Of a stretch of 64,000 nt of DNA, positions 27,836-37,148 are shown piece by piece. Made by a program: the position numbers and the translations under genes. Origin of the DNA: CAWUIO01 sp963922455 (GTDB lineage Bacteria > Bacteroidota > Bacteroidia > Cytophagales > Microscillaceae); NCBI GenBank assembly GCA_963922455.1, contig CAWUIO010000009.1:1-64000 (forward strand). The letters run 5' to 3'. Within the stretch, counting starts at the first letter, position 1, and each line of letters begins with the position of its first letter. The notes under the pieces were generated by a model. It worked only from the letters and a program-made list of their open reading frames with translations. It ran no database searches and was not told the DNA's origin.

Positions 27836-28531
27836 TTATTTTTTTACTTGAGAAGCAAAATAAAACATCTCCCGGGCAATTTGACGGCAACGCTCATCAT
27901 ATTTGGCAGATTCTTGATCTGTATTATCAAAAGCCTTGGGGTCCTGGTAAGGGATAGATACCCGCTTCTCGGCTCCTCGTACGATCGGACAGGCTTCGTC
28001 GGCTTGGGAACAAACCATCAAAGCACAAAATCCTGACTGAGGGTTTTGAGGATTATCATACTTTTTGGAAAAAGCGAGCAAGCTTTCAGCATCCTTGCTA
28101 TACGTTACGGTATAGTTTGGATTATCTTCTTTATTATCTGATTGGATATCAAAGCCAGCTCTCTTTAAGGAGGCTACGGCCCGAGGATTGAATGCTGTGG
28201 CTTCTGTCCCTCCGGAGAAGGTAGTAACTTGGGGTATTCCGTAATACGCCGCCGCCACCTGAATCCATAATTGTCCCATATGACTACGACGGGAATTATG
28301 GGTACAAATCACTGTAAATTGGGCAGGAGCCCCTTCTTTTACTTTGCCCTGTAAATACTCGGCAATTCCGTTTAACTCTTCTTTACGCTCTGCCGGAATT
28401 TGATCAAACTCGGCCTCAAGGGTAGCGCAGTACTTTTTTAAACCCGAAAGTAGTTCTGGCGCATCGGTAGTATGGGGTACAGTACTCATAGTGATAGCTA
28501 AGAATAATACAGTTAATAAGCTTGTTTTCAT
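27836..28531 (-). CDS. Exported low-molecular-weight phosphatase / arsenate reductase-like protein
   Basis: A 231-residue protein of the LMW protein-tyrosine-phosphatase fold used by thioredoxin-type arsenate reductases. The CX5R loop is CTHNSRRS (C76, R82, S83). Unlike usual cytoplasmic family members, it begins with a 24-residue signal-peptide-like segment (TVLFLAITMSTVPHTTDA), suggesting export. ArsR lies directly upstream on the same strand, which points to arsenic response, but no ArsB or Acr3 efflux gene is in the window, so a tyrosine-phosphatase role remains possible. Confidence 0.75.
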   Translation of the reverse strand: MKTSLLTVLFLAITMSTVPHTTDAPELLSGLKKYCATLEAEFDQIPAERKEELNGIAEYLQGKVKEGAPAQFTVICTHNSRRSHMGQLWIQVAAAYYGIPQVTTFSGGTEATAFNPRAVASLKRAGFDIQSDNKEDNPNYTVTYSKDAESLLAFSKKYDNPQNPQSGFCALMVCSQADEACPIVRGAEKRVSIPYQDPKAFDNTDQESAKYDERCRQIAREMFYFASQVKK

Positions 28532-28571
28532 GACCTAAATGCAGATAAAACCTGACCATTGATTTATAACG

Positions 28572-28579
28572 CAAACATA
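28572..28579 (-). promoter_or_regulatory. Candidate -7 box for the LMW phosphatase
   Basis: TATGTTTG on the minus strand, about 40 nt before the start codon. No good -33 element at the expected distance. If real, the phosphatase is transcribed separately from arsR, with repeat copy 6 between them. Confidence 0.4.
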
Positions 28580-28639
28580 CGGCAAGTCCTCCTTATATCC
28601 TACCCGATTAGGCGAGATTAGCGTATTTTTAGCAAATTA

Positions 28640-28769
28640 TGGCTGAGGGATAGAGCGGCCTGTTTGAGCCCGCCGCCGGCTGTGGGTGGGCCGGCGAGTA
28701 GCGAAAGCCCGACCCCGGCGGCACAAAAGGAAGCAGGAGCAAGTCAATTTCTTTGCCGGGGGCAGCCCC
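28640..28769 (-). repeat. Dispersed structured repeat, copy 6 (G-C closing type)
   Basis: GGCTG (28641-28645) pairs with CAGCC at the other end. The internal CCCCCGGC/GCCGGGG stem and a third hairpin CGCCGGC/GCCGGCG are intact. It fills the gap between arsR and the phosphatase gene. Confidence 0.88.
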
Positions 28770-28786
28770 AGGATAGTATAAGGCCC

Positions 28787-29116
28787 TTAACAGGCAGAGG
28801 CCTCTTCGGCATTGACCAAATTCAGGAAATTATTTATTTTATCCCAAGAGGTTTTCAGTTGGTCTTGATTGATACAGTAATTCACTTTAGTTCCTTCAAT
28901 AGAACCTTTGATGAGGCCTGCTTTACGTAATTCTTGCAAATGCTGGGAAACCGTCGTGCGGCTAAGTGGCAATTCATTGGCTATGTCCCCGGAAATGCAG
29001 CATTTAGTTTCGGCAAGATGTTTAAGAATGGCTAAGCGGGCAGGGTGAGAAAGTACTTTGGAGATCTGGGCAATTTCTTGTAATTCTTCGGCAAACTCAA
29101 GAGCTTTTACGGTCAT
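28787..29116 (-). CDS. ArsR-family winged-helix repressor
   Basis: A 109-residue transcription factor with the ArsR winged helix; recognition region LSRTTVSQHLQELRKAGLI. A cysteine pair (C39-C40) just before the DNA-binding helices sits where ArsR/SmtB sensors often bind metalloids, so arsenite sensing is plausible. Likely autoregulated: a promoter with an overlapping perfect inverted repeat lies just upstream. The downstream LMW phosphatase gene is the probable target. Confidence 0.88.
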   Translation of the reverse strand: MTVKALEFAEELQEIAQISKVLSHPARLAILKHLAETKCCISGDIANELPLSRTTVSQHLQELRKAGLIKGSIEGTKVNYCINQDQLKTSWDKINNFLNLVNAEEASAC

Positions 29117-29126
29117 ATTTTTCTTT

Positions 29127-29157
29127 TAAAAATACGAAAAACTCTGTCTAATTCAAA
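29127..29157 (-). promoter_or_regulatory. Promoter of the arsR-like gene
   Basis: On the minus strand TTTG (29157-29154), 19 nt, then TATTTTTA (29134-29127), one mismatch from TAnnTTTG. The start codon follows 10 nt later. Confidence 0.55.
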
Positions 29158-29163
29158 GAATTA
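29149..29163. promoter_or_regulatory. Candidate ArsR operator
   Basis: Perfect inverted repeat TAATTC-AAA-GAATTA that covers the -33 element of the arsR promoter, where a repressor would block transcription. The sequence does not match a classic SmtB/ArsR 12-2-12 site, so this is a positional inference. Confidence 0.4.
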
Positions 29164-29188
29164 ATCCTCGAAATCAAGACATTAGGTA

Positions 29189-30202
29189 CTATTCGGCTTT
29201 GGGAGTATTGGATAAACTAGGCTTATCATAATGCCAGTCATCCACCCGGGCTTTCCGAACCAGGAGCAGTTCCTTCAAAAATCCACTCCCGTAAGAAAAC
29301 ATTTGAATAAATACAGCCACCACGCTAAGCCCGGCTACTTGGATATTCTTATGACGATTCAGGGAATCAGAAAAAATCAACGCTATGTAGAGCCCTAAAA
29401 TCGCTCCCAAAAAACCGGTTAAACGGAGATCAATAAAGGCCGAAACCGGGATACTGAGGCAAAAAAGCAAAAACATACTCGGTAAGCCGTAGACCCAGCG
29501 GCTTGTTTGGGGGTAGAGCCGCATCAAATTGACCCGGCCTTGGCCGAACCTATTTACCTGCTTGTAAAATTGTTGGAAGCTCGTTCGCCTTTTATGGTAC
29601 ACAAAAGCTTCACTAATGAGTTCCAGTCGAAAACCGGCTTGGTGTATACGAATACTCAGGTCGATGTCTTCCCCAATCATGGTCTTAAATCCACCCAGCT
29701 TATGATATACCTCCTTACGGAAGCCCATGTTGAAACTTCGGGCTTGATAAGGAGCTACTTTCTTTTTCTTCCCTCGGATTCCTCCGGTTGTGATCAAGGA
29801 AGTCATCGCATAATTGATGGCTTTTTGTAAGGGGGTAAAATTTGGAAGGGCCGCATCGGGGCCTCCAAAAGCATCCAAGTCTCTTAGGCCTAGGTGGTGA
29901 TCTACAATTTTAAGATAGTCTTCGGGGATGATGCAATCAGAATCTAAAACAATAAGGTAATCCCCTTGGGCACGGTCCAGACCATAATTACGGGCTTTAC
30001 TTCTCCCCTCATTGGGCTTGAAAAAATAATGGATAGCGAGCTGCTCTTTGTATTTTTCGGCGATTTGATCAGATTTGAGGCTGGAGCCATCTTCTACTAA
30101 GACAATTTCAAAATCTCGGAAAGATTGCTGGGCGAGGGATGCTAGTAACTCTCCCACTTCTTCCGGACGGTTATATACCGGTATCACAAAAGAATACTTC
30201 AT
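29189..30202 (-). CDS. Family 2 glycosyltransferase, membrane-associated
   Basis: 337 residues. N-terminal GT-A domain: FVIPVYNRPEEVGELLASL, IVLVEDGSS, LIVLDSDC and GEDIDLSIRIHQAG. Two to three hydrophobic segments at about 240-310 place the C-terminus in the inner membrane. It follows the next GT2 gene by 25 nt and probably forms an operon with it and the DUF4199 gene. Acceptor unknown. Confidence 0.88.
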   Translation of the reverse strand: MKYSFVIPVYNRPEEVGELLASLAQQSFRDFEIVLVEDGSSLKSDQIAEKYKEQLAIHYFFKPNEGRSKARNYGLDRAQGDYLIVLDSDCIIPEDYLKIVDHHLGLRDLDAFGGPDAALPNFTPLQKAINYAMTSLITTGGIRGKKKKVAPYQARSFNMGFRKEVYHKLGGFKTMIGEDIDLSIRIHQAGFRLELISEAFVYHKRRTSFQQFYKQVNRFGQGRVNLMRLYPQTSRWVYGLPSMFLLFCLSIPVSAFIDLRLTGFLGAILGLYIALIFSDSLNRHKNIQVAGLSVVAVFIQMFSYGSGFLKELLLVRKARVDDWHYDKPSLSNTPKAE

Positions 30203-30227
30203 AAGGCTAGGTTTTCGGGGGGCATAT

Positions 30228-31223
30228 TTAAGATGGGGGGTTCAGGTTACTGGTTTCACTAATGAGATAATCATCGGCATGATGGGCATTGGTGGTCATG
30301 AGTTCTCCCAGAAAACCGGCCAGGAACATCTGCACCCCTATGATCACGGCCACTAATGATAAGTAAAATAAAGGCCTCCGGGTGATAATACTTTGATCTT
30401 GGTCGAAGAAAAAACGCTGATCTATGATCAAACTTATAGCGATCAGGCCCCCAATCAAAAAGGACAGGGTACCCAAGGAGCCAAAAAAGTGCATGGGCCT
30501 TTTTCGGAAGCGGGTAACCAGGGTAACGGATAATAGGTCTAAGAAGCCATACAGAAACCGCTCGAGGCCAAACTTGGTTTTACCAAATTTTCGCTCTTGG
30601 TGCACTACTACTTTTTCTCCAATTTTATTAAACCCTGACCATTTGGCCAATACGGGAATGTAGCGGTGCATCTCCCCGTAAACTTCAATGCTCTTTACTA
30701 CGGGGCTACGGTAGGCTTTTAAGCCGCAATTAAAGTCGTGTAATTTGATCCCTGAAAATTTGCGGGTCACTGCATTGTACAATTTGGTAGGGATGGTTTT
30801 GGAAAGGGGATCTTTACGGTTTTTTTTCCATCCGGATACCATGTCAAATTTTTCATCCTGGATCATACGGAACAATTCGGGTATTTCATCGGGGCTGTCT
30901 TGCAAATCGGCGTCCATGGTAATGACGACCTTTCCCAGGGCAGCCCGAAAGCCCATATTCAAGGCGGCCGATTTGCCATAATTTCTTTGAAAACGAATCC
31001 CTTTGATATGGGGGTTTTGCTCACCTAGGCCTAAAATAACGGCCCAAGAGTTATCTTGGCTCCCATCGTTTACTAAGAGTATTTCGTAGCTAAATTGGTG
31101 TTCATCCATTACCCGGACAATCCAGTCACAAAGCTCGGGCAGGGATTCTTCTTCATTGTAGAGGGGTACTACGACACTGATATCGGGAGCAGTTTGCGTG
31201 TTTGGTACGGTTTGACTAATCAT
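30228..31223 (-). CDS. Family 2 glycosyltransferase, polyprenyl-phosphate (DPM1/GtrB)-like
   Basis: 331 residues. VVPLYNEEESLPELCDWI, LLVNDGSQDNSW and TMDADLQDSPDEIPEL match the family that loads sugars on polyprenyl phosphate. Two transmembrane helices follow at about 235-260 and 275-300. Middle gene of the minus-strand run DUF4199 - GT2 - GT2; the DUF4199/GT2 neighbourhood recurs in Bacteroidota. Confidence 0.9.
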   Translation of the reverse strand: MISQTVPNTQTAPDISVVVPLYNEEESLPELCDWIVRVMDEHQFSYEILLVNDGSQDNSWAVILGLGEQNPHIKGIRFQRNYGKSAALNMGFRAALGKVVITMDADLQDSPDEIPELFRMIQDEKFDMVSGWKKNRKDPLSKTIPTKLYNAVTRKFSGIKLHDFNCGLKAYRSPVVKSIEVYGEMHRYIPVLAKWSGFNKIGEKVVVHQERKFGKTKFGLERFLYGFLDLLSVTLVTRFRKRPMHFFGSLGTLSFLIGGLIAISLIIDQRFFFDQDQSIITRRPLFYLSLVAVIIGVQMFLAGFLGELMTTNAHHADDYLISETSNLNPPS

Positions 31224-31256
31224 GATTTTGCTTTAGGCTGAAACACATAAAGGGCT

Positions 31257-31778
31257 TTATTCATCCCCCATTTCAGCTCTCGGAGGAACAGTTCGGTTAA
31301 GCGCGGCAATGACCAAGCTTAAGATAAAACCAGTTAGGACATACAAAATTACAAAAATGAAGAAAAAAAGGTTAGGCCCGGCCATTCTACGGAAAATCTG
31401 CATCTCTCGCTCGATACGTTCATCTGAGTAGTTAGACTCTTCCAGTTGTAATTCCCGGGCCTGTTCCAGACTCTCGATTAGGGCGGGGTCATAGTGGAGG
31501 TAAATCATTATCAGAATCCCGGTGAGTACCCCCGTGATGGTAGAAACGAACATCCCAATGCCAAATCCTTGGGCAAAGGTGCAATAGCCCCCACTTTGAT
31601 TTTTATACTCTTTTATGCCATATACCATCCCCACAATCAGGATCACATTGACTAATGAGTTGATAGGAGCTTGGAATTGATGGGTCAGAATAATCACTAT
31701 ATAAAAAAGTACAGAGGCGAGTCCCGTATAAATACCAAATTTAAGGGCGGCCTGGGTTGTACTGGGAGGTGCATTCAT
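31257..31778 (-). CDS. DUF4199 membrane protein
   Basis: 173 residues with four predicted transmembrane segments: LASVLFYIVIILTH, NVILIVGMVYGIK, FGIGMFVSTITGVLTGILI and FFFIFVILYVLTGFI. This layout and GGYCTFAQGFGIG match DUF4199. It is 33 nt upstream of the GT2 pair. Role unknown. Confidence 0.88.
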   Translation of the reverse strand: MNAPPSTTQAALKFGIYTGLASVLFYIVIILTHQFQAPINSLVNVILIVGMVYGIKEYKNQSGGYCTFAQGFGIGMFVSTITGVLTGILIMIYLHYDPALIESLEQARELQLEESNYSDERIEREMQIFRRMAGPNLFFFIFVILYVLTGFILSLVIAALNRTVPPRAEMGDE

Positions 31779-31886
31779 AATCTTGGGTCAGTATGGATTA
31801 TCAATTTAAACAAATACGTTCAAGTTAAACTTGCCCACCTCATAAAAATCATGCCCCAGCTCGGGGGCTGGGCTGGTAAAACCCGC

Positions 31887-32543
31887 TTATTCGTGCTCTG
31901 AACTCGGCGAATTTTCCGCTTTGGGTTCTGTGGCTTCTGGGTTTACTCCAAGACTGGGCACCTCGTCATTTTGATTAAAAAAATGGGCTCGGCATCGGGC
32001 TTCGTATACTTCGGTTTCTCCGAGGAGCACCTGTTCATCGGAAGCAATTTTACGGTAGGAGTAATTGGCCAATTCGCCAGATTTAGCACAAATCGCGTGA
32101 AGTTTGCTTACAAATTCGGCTACGGCCATTAAAAAAGGCATCGGGCCGAAGGGTTTGCCTTGGTAATCCATATCCAATCCGGCAACGATTACCCGGATGC
32201 CGTGATTAGCCAGGTGATTACAAACGTCTACAATACCCTCATCAAAAAACTGACCTTCATCGATGCCAACGACATCGGTTTTTTCTTGAAGGGCTATTTC
32301 TTGTAAAGCCTTTGAGTCTTCTACAGTATGAGAATATATAGCATTGGCATCGTGCGAAACGATATGCTGGGCATGGTAACGATTATCAATCGTTGGTTTA
32401 AACATCACCACTTTTTGCTTGGCTATTTTGGCCCGTGTAACTCTACGGATAAGTTCTTCGGTTTTACCCGAGAACATACAGCCCGTGATGACTTCAATCC
32501 ACCCGGCTTGCTGCCCGGATCTTTTGATAGGTTCTACAAACAT
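31887..32543 (-). CDS. tdk: Thymidine kinase (type II)
   Basis: Salvages thymidine to dTMP. P-loop GCMFSGKTEELIRR, catalytic region VVGIDEGQFFDEGIVDVCNHL, and the lasso/thymidine-binding segment near the C-terminus. In the structural zinc site, where relatives have CxxC and CxxC, this protein reads CAKS and CRAH, so two of the four usual cysteines are replaced (one by His, which can still bind metal). A 20-residue acidic, Glu/Ser-rich tail extends the C-terminus. It has its own candidate promoter. Confidence 0.93.
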   Translation of the reverse strand: MFVEPIKRSGQQAGWIEVITGCMFSGKTEELIRRVTRAKIAKQKVVMFKPTIDNRYHAQHIVSHDANAIYSHTVEDSKALQEIALQEKTDVVGIDEGQFFDEGIVDVCNHLANHGIRVIVAGLDMDYQGKPFGPMPFLMAVAEFVSKLHAICAKSGELANYSYRKIASDEQVLLGETEVYEARCRAHFFNQNDEVPSLGVNPEATEPKAENSPSSEHE

Positions 32544-32574
32544 AAATAGGGTTGAACAAATGTAAAGCCGAATG

Positions 32575-32582
32575 CAAATATA
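32575..32582 (-). promoter_or_regulatory. Candidate -7 box for tdk
   Basis: TATATTTG on the minus strand about 32-39 nt before the tdk start codon; exact TAnnTTTG match, weak -33. Confidence 0.45.
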
Positions 32583-32609
32583 GTAGCAATCGTGGAAAGC
32601 GAATGCATT

Positions 32610-34910
32610 TTATACTTGTTCGGGGGAATACGCCCGTAGGAGCTTCCGAAAAACGGGCTCTTTATGGTGTTTCTCGGGAAAAACCCGTACTCCCATAAGT
32701 AAGATATCATCAATTTGGGAGTACTTGCCCCGCATCCAGTGGCTGAGGGTTTCGTCCAAAATCTGTTTTTGTCGCTCCATAGGTTCTCTATGAATTTCGA
32801 GCAATAAGCTTTCCAAACGTTTTAAGCGGAATTTTTTTCCCTTATTGCCCCCAAACTGATCTTGATACCCATCGGAGAGCATATACAAGGTAGTGGGATG
32901 ATCTAGTTGGATGCTTATGCGTTTAAACTTTCTTTCGGGTTCGGGTTGTACCCCGCCTATTGGCATGATATCGCCTTTGATACGGCGTATACATCCGTTT
33001 TGGATAATCAATAAGGGATTACGCGCTCCTGAAAATTCCAAGGTGTTATGCACCCGGTCTATTACTACGAGTGACATATCCATGCCATCCCGATTATCGG
33101 TTTGGGCCTGCTTTAAGGCCTTTCTGACACTTTTGTGCAAATGGTTTAATACCAAATCTGGCTTTTCGATGCGGCGTTCTAAGATGATGTGATCCAACAT
33201 TTCATTGGCCATCATGGACATGAAGGCCCCCGGTATTCCGTGTCCGGTACAATCTACGGCGGCCAAAAAAACTTTATCTGATTTTCCTGGAGCTTGGGGA
33301 GCTTGCCCATTGCGGGTTTTGAATTTGGACTGGGTTTCGGCAAACCAATAAAAATCCCCGCTGACAATATCTCGGGGCTTCAATAGGATAAATAAGTCGG
33401 AAAGGCTTTGCTTCATCTTATCCTGCATGGGCAAGAGTGCTTCCTGGATACGCTTCGCATAGCGGATACTGCTTTCCATTTTCAAGCTTTTCTTTTGTAT
33501 CTCTTGGCTTTTAACCCGAAGTGCATCGTTTTTTTGCAAAATTTCCTGGCTGTACAATTGTATTTCGTGGTGCTTTTGGATCAATTCCTGATTGTGCTGC
33601 TTCAAGGATTTTCCTTGAGCTCGAATTTCTTCATTTTGTAGCTTGAGGAGTTGGTTAATCTTTTGCTTTTGGCGATTATTCCGTAGCACATTTAACGTAA
33701 GAAAGAAACAAAATGATAAGAGACCGATAAGCGTGTAACTCGTTTTCTTTTGAAAGGCTTGGTCGGATAACTCTGCTTTTTGCTTTTCCTCCCACACTTG
33801 TAGGTTTAAGACCTTCCGTCCACTGTCGCGACGCAATTGGGTATCTTGATTTTCCTGAGCTTTGAGTACCGTACTTAGCTCTTGATAATAGTATACCAAG
33901 GAATCATTGTTTCCCGCTTTTTCCAAGCTTTGAATATACGCTTCCAATACTTGTTTTCTGAGGGGCAAGACTGGGATATCTTGACTCAACTTATAGGCCT
34001 TTTTGTATATTCCTAAGGCTTTTCCCCTTCTTTCTTGCTGCGTGTACACCGAAGCCAAACCCATCAGCAACTCCACAGAAACTTGGGGAGTGGCCAGGTT
34101 TTTATCTTCCCGAACGGCTTGTTTGATCAGTTTTTCGGCCTTCTTCATCTCCCCTTTGTGCATCATAGCTTTCCCTAAGTAGAGTTTGGAGCGTAAGATC
34201 TCAGCTTTGTTGAATGTAAGCCGGGCCAGGCTAAGATATTTTGACCAGTATTCTTCCGACTTTCCCCAATCGTTTTCTCGGTGAGACAGTTGGGCCAAAG
34301 CTTTTAAGACTTTCATTTGATGCTCAAGAGCTCCTATTTGGGTATATATACCCAGGGATTTCTCATAGCATATCATAGCCGAATCGATGAGGCCTATTTC
34401 CTTATGCTGTTCGGCCGATTGGTACCAAATCAAGGCTAGGTGCTTACGTTTCTTGGGAGAAGTATTCAGACGAGCCAAATGGAGGTAATGGAGGGCTTTT
34501 TGATGCGCTCCAAAGTGCTCCCAAACCCTAGCCAATTTAAAATCGATTTCAGCTAGGTAGGTGAGGAATGTGCTGTTTTCATACACTTGGCGAGCCTGCC
34601 AGTAATATTGGTAGGCTAAGGGGTAATCTCCCTGGGTGAGCAAAAAATCTCCAAGGCATACCCAGGCATGGGCTAAACCGCGTCGGTAATTGGTCAATTG
34701 GGCTAGACTGACCGCTTCCTTGGCTAGTTCTAGGGCTTTTTTGGGGTTCTTTTCCCAAAGTTTACGCGCTGCTTCTACTGCCGTATCAACTTTATGGGAA
34801 CCCGAAGTCTGTTTTGTACTAATATAGGGCGAATTGGGCGGGTTATTTACCTGGGCTGATAGGTAAAAAGCCAGCATCACCCCTACTAGTAGGAGCAATA
34901 ATTTTTTCAT
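32610..34910 (-). CDS. TPR-SpoIIE (PP2C-type) signalling phosphatase
   Basis: 766 residues: signal peptide ending YLSAQ; TPR-like repeats (about 60-380) in the periplasm; one transmembrane helix (about 391-410, TLIGLLSFCFFLTLNVL); a Gln/Lys-rich coiled coil (about 415-485); then a SpoIIE/RsbU-type PPM phosphatase domain (about 510-745). The metal-binding motifs DIVSGDFYWF, DCTGHGIPGAFMSMM and LSDGYQDQFGG are intact. This build senses something outside through the TPRs and dephosphorylates a serine/threonine-phosphorylated partner such as an anti-anti-sigma factor. No sigma or STAS gene is near. Confidence 0.9.
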   Translation of the reverse strand: MKKLLLLLVGVMLAFYLSAQVNNPPNSPYISTKQTSGSHKVDTAVEAARKLWEKNPKKALELAKEAVSLAQLTNYRRGLAHAWVCLGDFLLTQGDYPLAYQYYWQARQVYENSTFLTYLAEIDFKLARVWEHFGAHQKALHYLHLARLNTSPKKRKHLALIWYQSAEQHKEIGLIDSAMICYEKSLGIYTQIGALEHQMKVLKALAQLSHRENDWGKSEEYWSKYLSLARLTFNKAEILRSKLYLGKAMMHKGEMKKAEKLIKQAVREDKNLATPQVSVELLMGLASVYTQQERRGKALGIYKKAYKLSQDIPVLPLRKQVLEAYIQSLEKAGNNDSLVYYYQELSTVLKAQENQDTQLRRDSGRKVLNLQVWEEKQKAELSDQAFQKKTSYTLIGLLSFCFFLTLNVLRNNRQKQKINQLLKLQNEEIRAQGKSLKQHNQELIQKHHEIQLYSQEILQKNDALRVKSQEIQKKSLKMESSIRYAKRIQEALLPMQDKMKQSLSDLFILLKPRDIVSGDFYWFAETQSKFKTRNGQAPQAPGKSDKVFLAAVDCTGHGIPGAFMSMMANEMLDHIILERRIEKPDLVLNHLHKSVRKALKQAQTDNRDGMDMSLVVIDRVHNTLEFSGARNPLLIIQNGCIRRIKGDIMPIGGVQPEPERKFKRISIQLDHPTTLYMLSDGYQDQFGGNKGKKFRLKRLESLLLEIHREPMERQKQILDETLSHWMRGKYSQIDDILLMGVRVFPEKHHKEPVFRKLLRAYSPEQV

Positions 34911-35066
34911 ACTGTTTGTGTTCCAAAAGTCTGGTTTAGATAATGGAATTTAAGAAGGTGGGGTTGAAGAAGGGAATATATTCTTTACTAGTTAATACAA
35001 AACTAATAAAATATCTCACTTATACAAGTTATGGGTACAAACGTCGTTTTTACGGGATAAATTGGT

Positions 35067-37148
35067 TTAATAACTTCCTTGATATTTACGTAAGCCCCAT
35101 TCTAGGGCCGCTAGTAGCGCCATAAGGAAAAATATCCACCAAAAATTAATAATTTCTGATAAGGTTTCGGTGCTATGGATAATATCTGGCTTGCGGGACT
35201 CTTTCAACTTCGTAATTAAATCGGAAAACTGATCGGCTTGAAAGAAACTACCTCCGGTTTTTTGTGATATTTGCCGAAGCAAATTATGATTGGCGGTACT
35301 GTTTAAGGACTCCAATTGTAAATCCTTTACTGTAAACTGACCAGAAGACTGCTCTGAGCGCCCTTGTACCTGGGCCGTGGCCTGATAGCGGTACACGCCT
35401 TTTTTGAGCCCACTTATCTCAAAGCGGGTATTTCCCTGGCTGGAAGTGAAGGGATAGGTATAGGTTTTTCCGGCTTCATCTTGCAATGTCAAGTTTATTT
35501 TCTGGTCGTAAACCCGTTCGTAAATTTCATTATAAACCTCCGACTCAAAAACCACTTTTTCAAAATCGTAAAACTCGGTATTGATAGGATACACTCGAAG
35601 TCTTCGTTTGTCTTCTTTGGAGGATAAGTATTGTATCAATTTAGAAATAAGCTCATCAAAACTTTCGTGGCTATTGCCGAGGGCAAATTCCTCGAGTCGC
35701 CATTGCCAAATCCCTTCTCCGGTTAAGACGGCTGTTTTGACGTTATTGCGTTGATTGACCAGGAGCATAGGCTTGTCGGTGGGGATATTGCCCACTTTTT
35801 GACTAAGGAGTACCTCACTGCCATTGCTCAGGGCATAGTCGGCAAAAGGTACGGCCAAGGGAGGGAGTCGCTCAATCAAAGCGACTTTTTGAGCGTCAAA
35901 AGTAAATTTATTAAAGCTTTGGTTATAGACTGGGGTCACGCGGTCCATCCGACGAATCCGTTCCAAGACCCGTATCCCGTTATTGGACCGGTTAAAGGAG
36001 TTTAAGTCACTTTGGGCTCCCAAGATAAACCATCGGGCTGTATTTTTAAATTTATCTACAAGCTCATTTCCTACATTGCGTAGGTTAGGGACCTGGTGAA
36101 AAATCACCAAGTCATACTTATCTTCTTTTAATTGGTTAATACCCGGAATGAAGAATGAAAACTCATAATTCTCGTTTTTCTCGATTGCTGTTTTGAGCGC
36201 TTTGATATCGGGGTGGGGATTATGCGCTACCAAAAGTATCTTTTCCTTCCCGTCGATTACTTCTACATAAATGTCGCGTACATTATTCAAGGTGGAAAAC
36301 TCAGCATTTTGGATTTCTACTTGAACAACATAATGCTGCATGCCTTTTTGTTGGGCCTTGGTGTAAAAAGTAACTTCTTGTACTTCTCCGTCTTCTTTGA
36401 AAGTCAAGGTTTTTTGATCGAGAATTTGACCGTTTTGGGTAAGAAAGGCCCGGATGGGTCCTTGGGTATAGCCTACATTTTCAATTTCGGCTGCTACGGG
36501 AAATTGATTTCCTAAGTAAGCCACTTTATTGGCCAAAACTGCTAATAATTTCACGTCTTTTTGCGGAGTGGTATCTCCTAAAGCCATCGTATAGACAGGA
36601 TTACCATAGACTTGATAATTGGGTGAAATACCTTGATTATGGATACCATCAGAAATCAGTACTATTTTGTCCAGATTGCGGTTTTCATAATCATTTTGGA
36701 TCCCTCTTATCAATTGGCCCAAATCTGAGCTGGGGTGGTCAAATTTCACCTGCTCCAATTCACCCATCGGGATGGCTCCCGAAAAAGTACGGACTTCCAG
36801 ATGCATATCGGCTTTTTCCATCTCTTGGCCCAAGTTTTTTACATTTTCCATGAGCACTCGCATAGATGCCGAATCGGCTCCGCTTGGCAAAGATTCTGAA
36901 TTATCTAGGGCTAGCACCAAGGTCGGTTTTTCTTGGGTGTTTTCTACTTGTCGGAAAAGCGGGTTTAATAAAAGCAACATGGCGATTATGGTAGCAACGG
37001 CCCCTCGGAAAAAGGCCAGGATATAATTCCAATAGGTGGGCCAAGGTGCTTTTTTTTGATAAAGCAAGAAAGCATAAAGCGCTCCAATGAGTAGGCAGAG
37101 GAGGATCAGCCAGGGCGAGGTGGAGCTGACAAGTTGCATTCGGTTCAT
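35067..37148 (-). CDS. Membrane-anchored VWA-domain protein
   Basis: 693 residues. Two N-terminal transmembrane helices (about 13-32 and 41-62) precede a von Willebrand A-like domain with the MIDAS start DNSES (82-86) and LISDGIHNQG. Beta-rich middle domains follow, with a late region resembling a glutamine-amidotransferase-like fold (VIFHQVPNLRNVG). A C-terminal helix is FWWIFFLMALLAALEWGL. Large VWA membrane proteins of this build are common in Bacteroidota; role unknown. No BatA/MoxR operon is around it. Confidence 0.8.
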   Translation of the reverse strand: MNRMQLVSSTSPWLILLCLLIGALYAFLLYQKKAPWPTYWNYILAFFRGAVATIIAMLLLLNPLFRQVENTQEKPTLVLALDNSESLPSGADSASMRVLMENVKNLGQEMEKADMHLEVRTFSGAIPMGELEQVKFDHPSSDLGQLIRGIQNDYENRNLDKIVLISDGIHNQGISPNYQVYGNPVYTMALGDTTPQKDVKLLAVLANKVAYLGNQFPVAAEIENVGYTQGPIRAFLTQNGQILDQKTLTFKEDGEVQEVTFYTKAQQKGMQHYVVQVEIQNAEFSTLNNVRDIYVEVIDGKEKILLVAHNPHPDIKALKTAIEKNENYEFSFFIPGINQLKEDKYDLVIFHQVPNLRNVGNELVDKFKNTARWFILGAQSDLNSFNRSNNGIRVLERIRRMDRVTPVYNQSFNKFTFDAQKVALIERLPPLAVPFADYALSNGSEVLLSQKVGNIPTDKPMLLVNQRNNVKTAVLTGEGIWQWRLEEFALGNSHESFDELISKLIQYLSSKEDKRRLRVYPINTEFYDFEKVVFESEVYNEIYERVYDQKINLTLQDEAGKTYTYPFTSSQGNTRFEISGLKKGVYRYQATAQVQGRSEQSSGQFTVKDLQLESLNSTANHNLLRQISQKTGGSFFQADQFSDLITKLKESRKPDIIHSTETLSEIINFWWIFFLMALLAALEWGLRKYQGSY

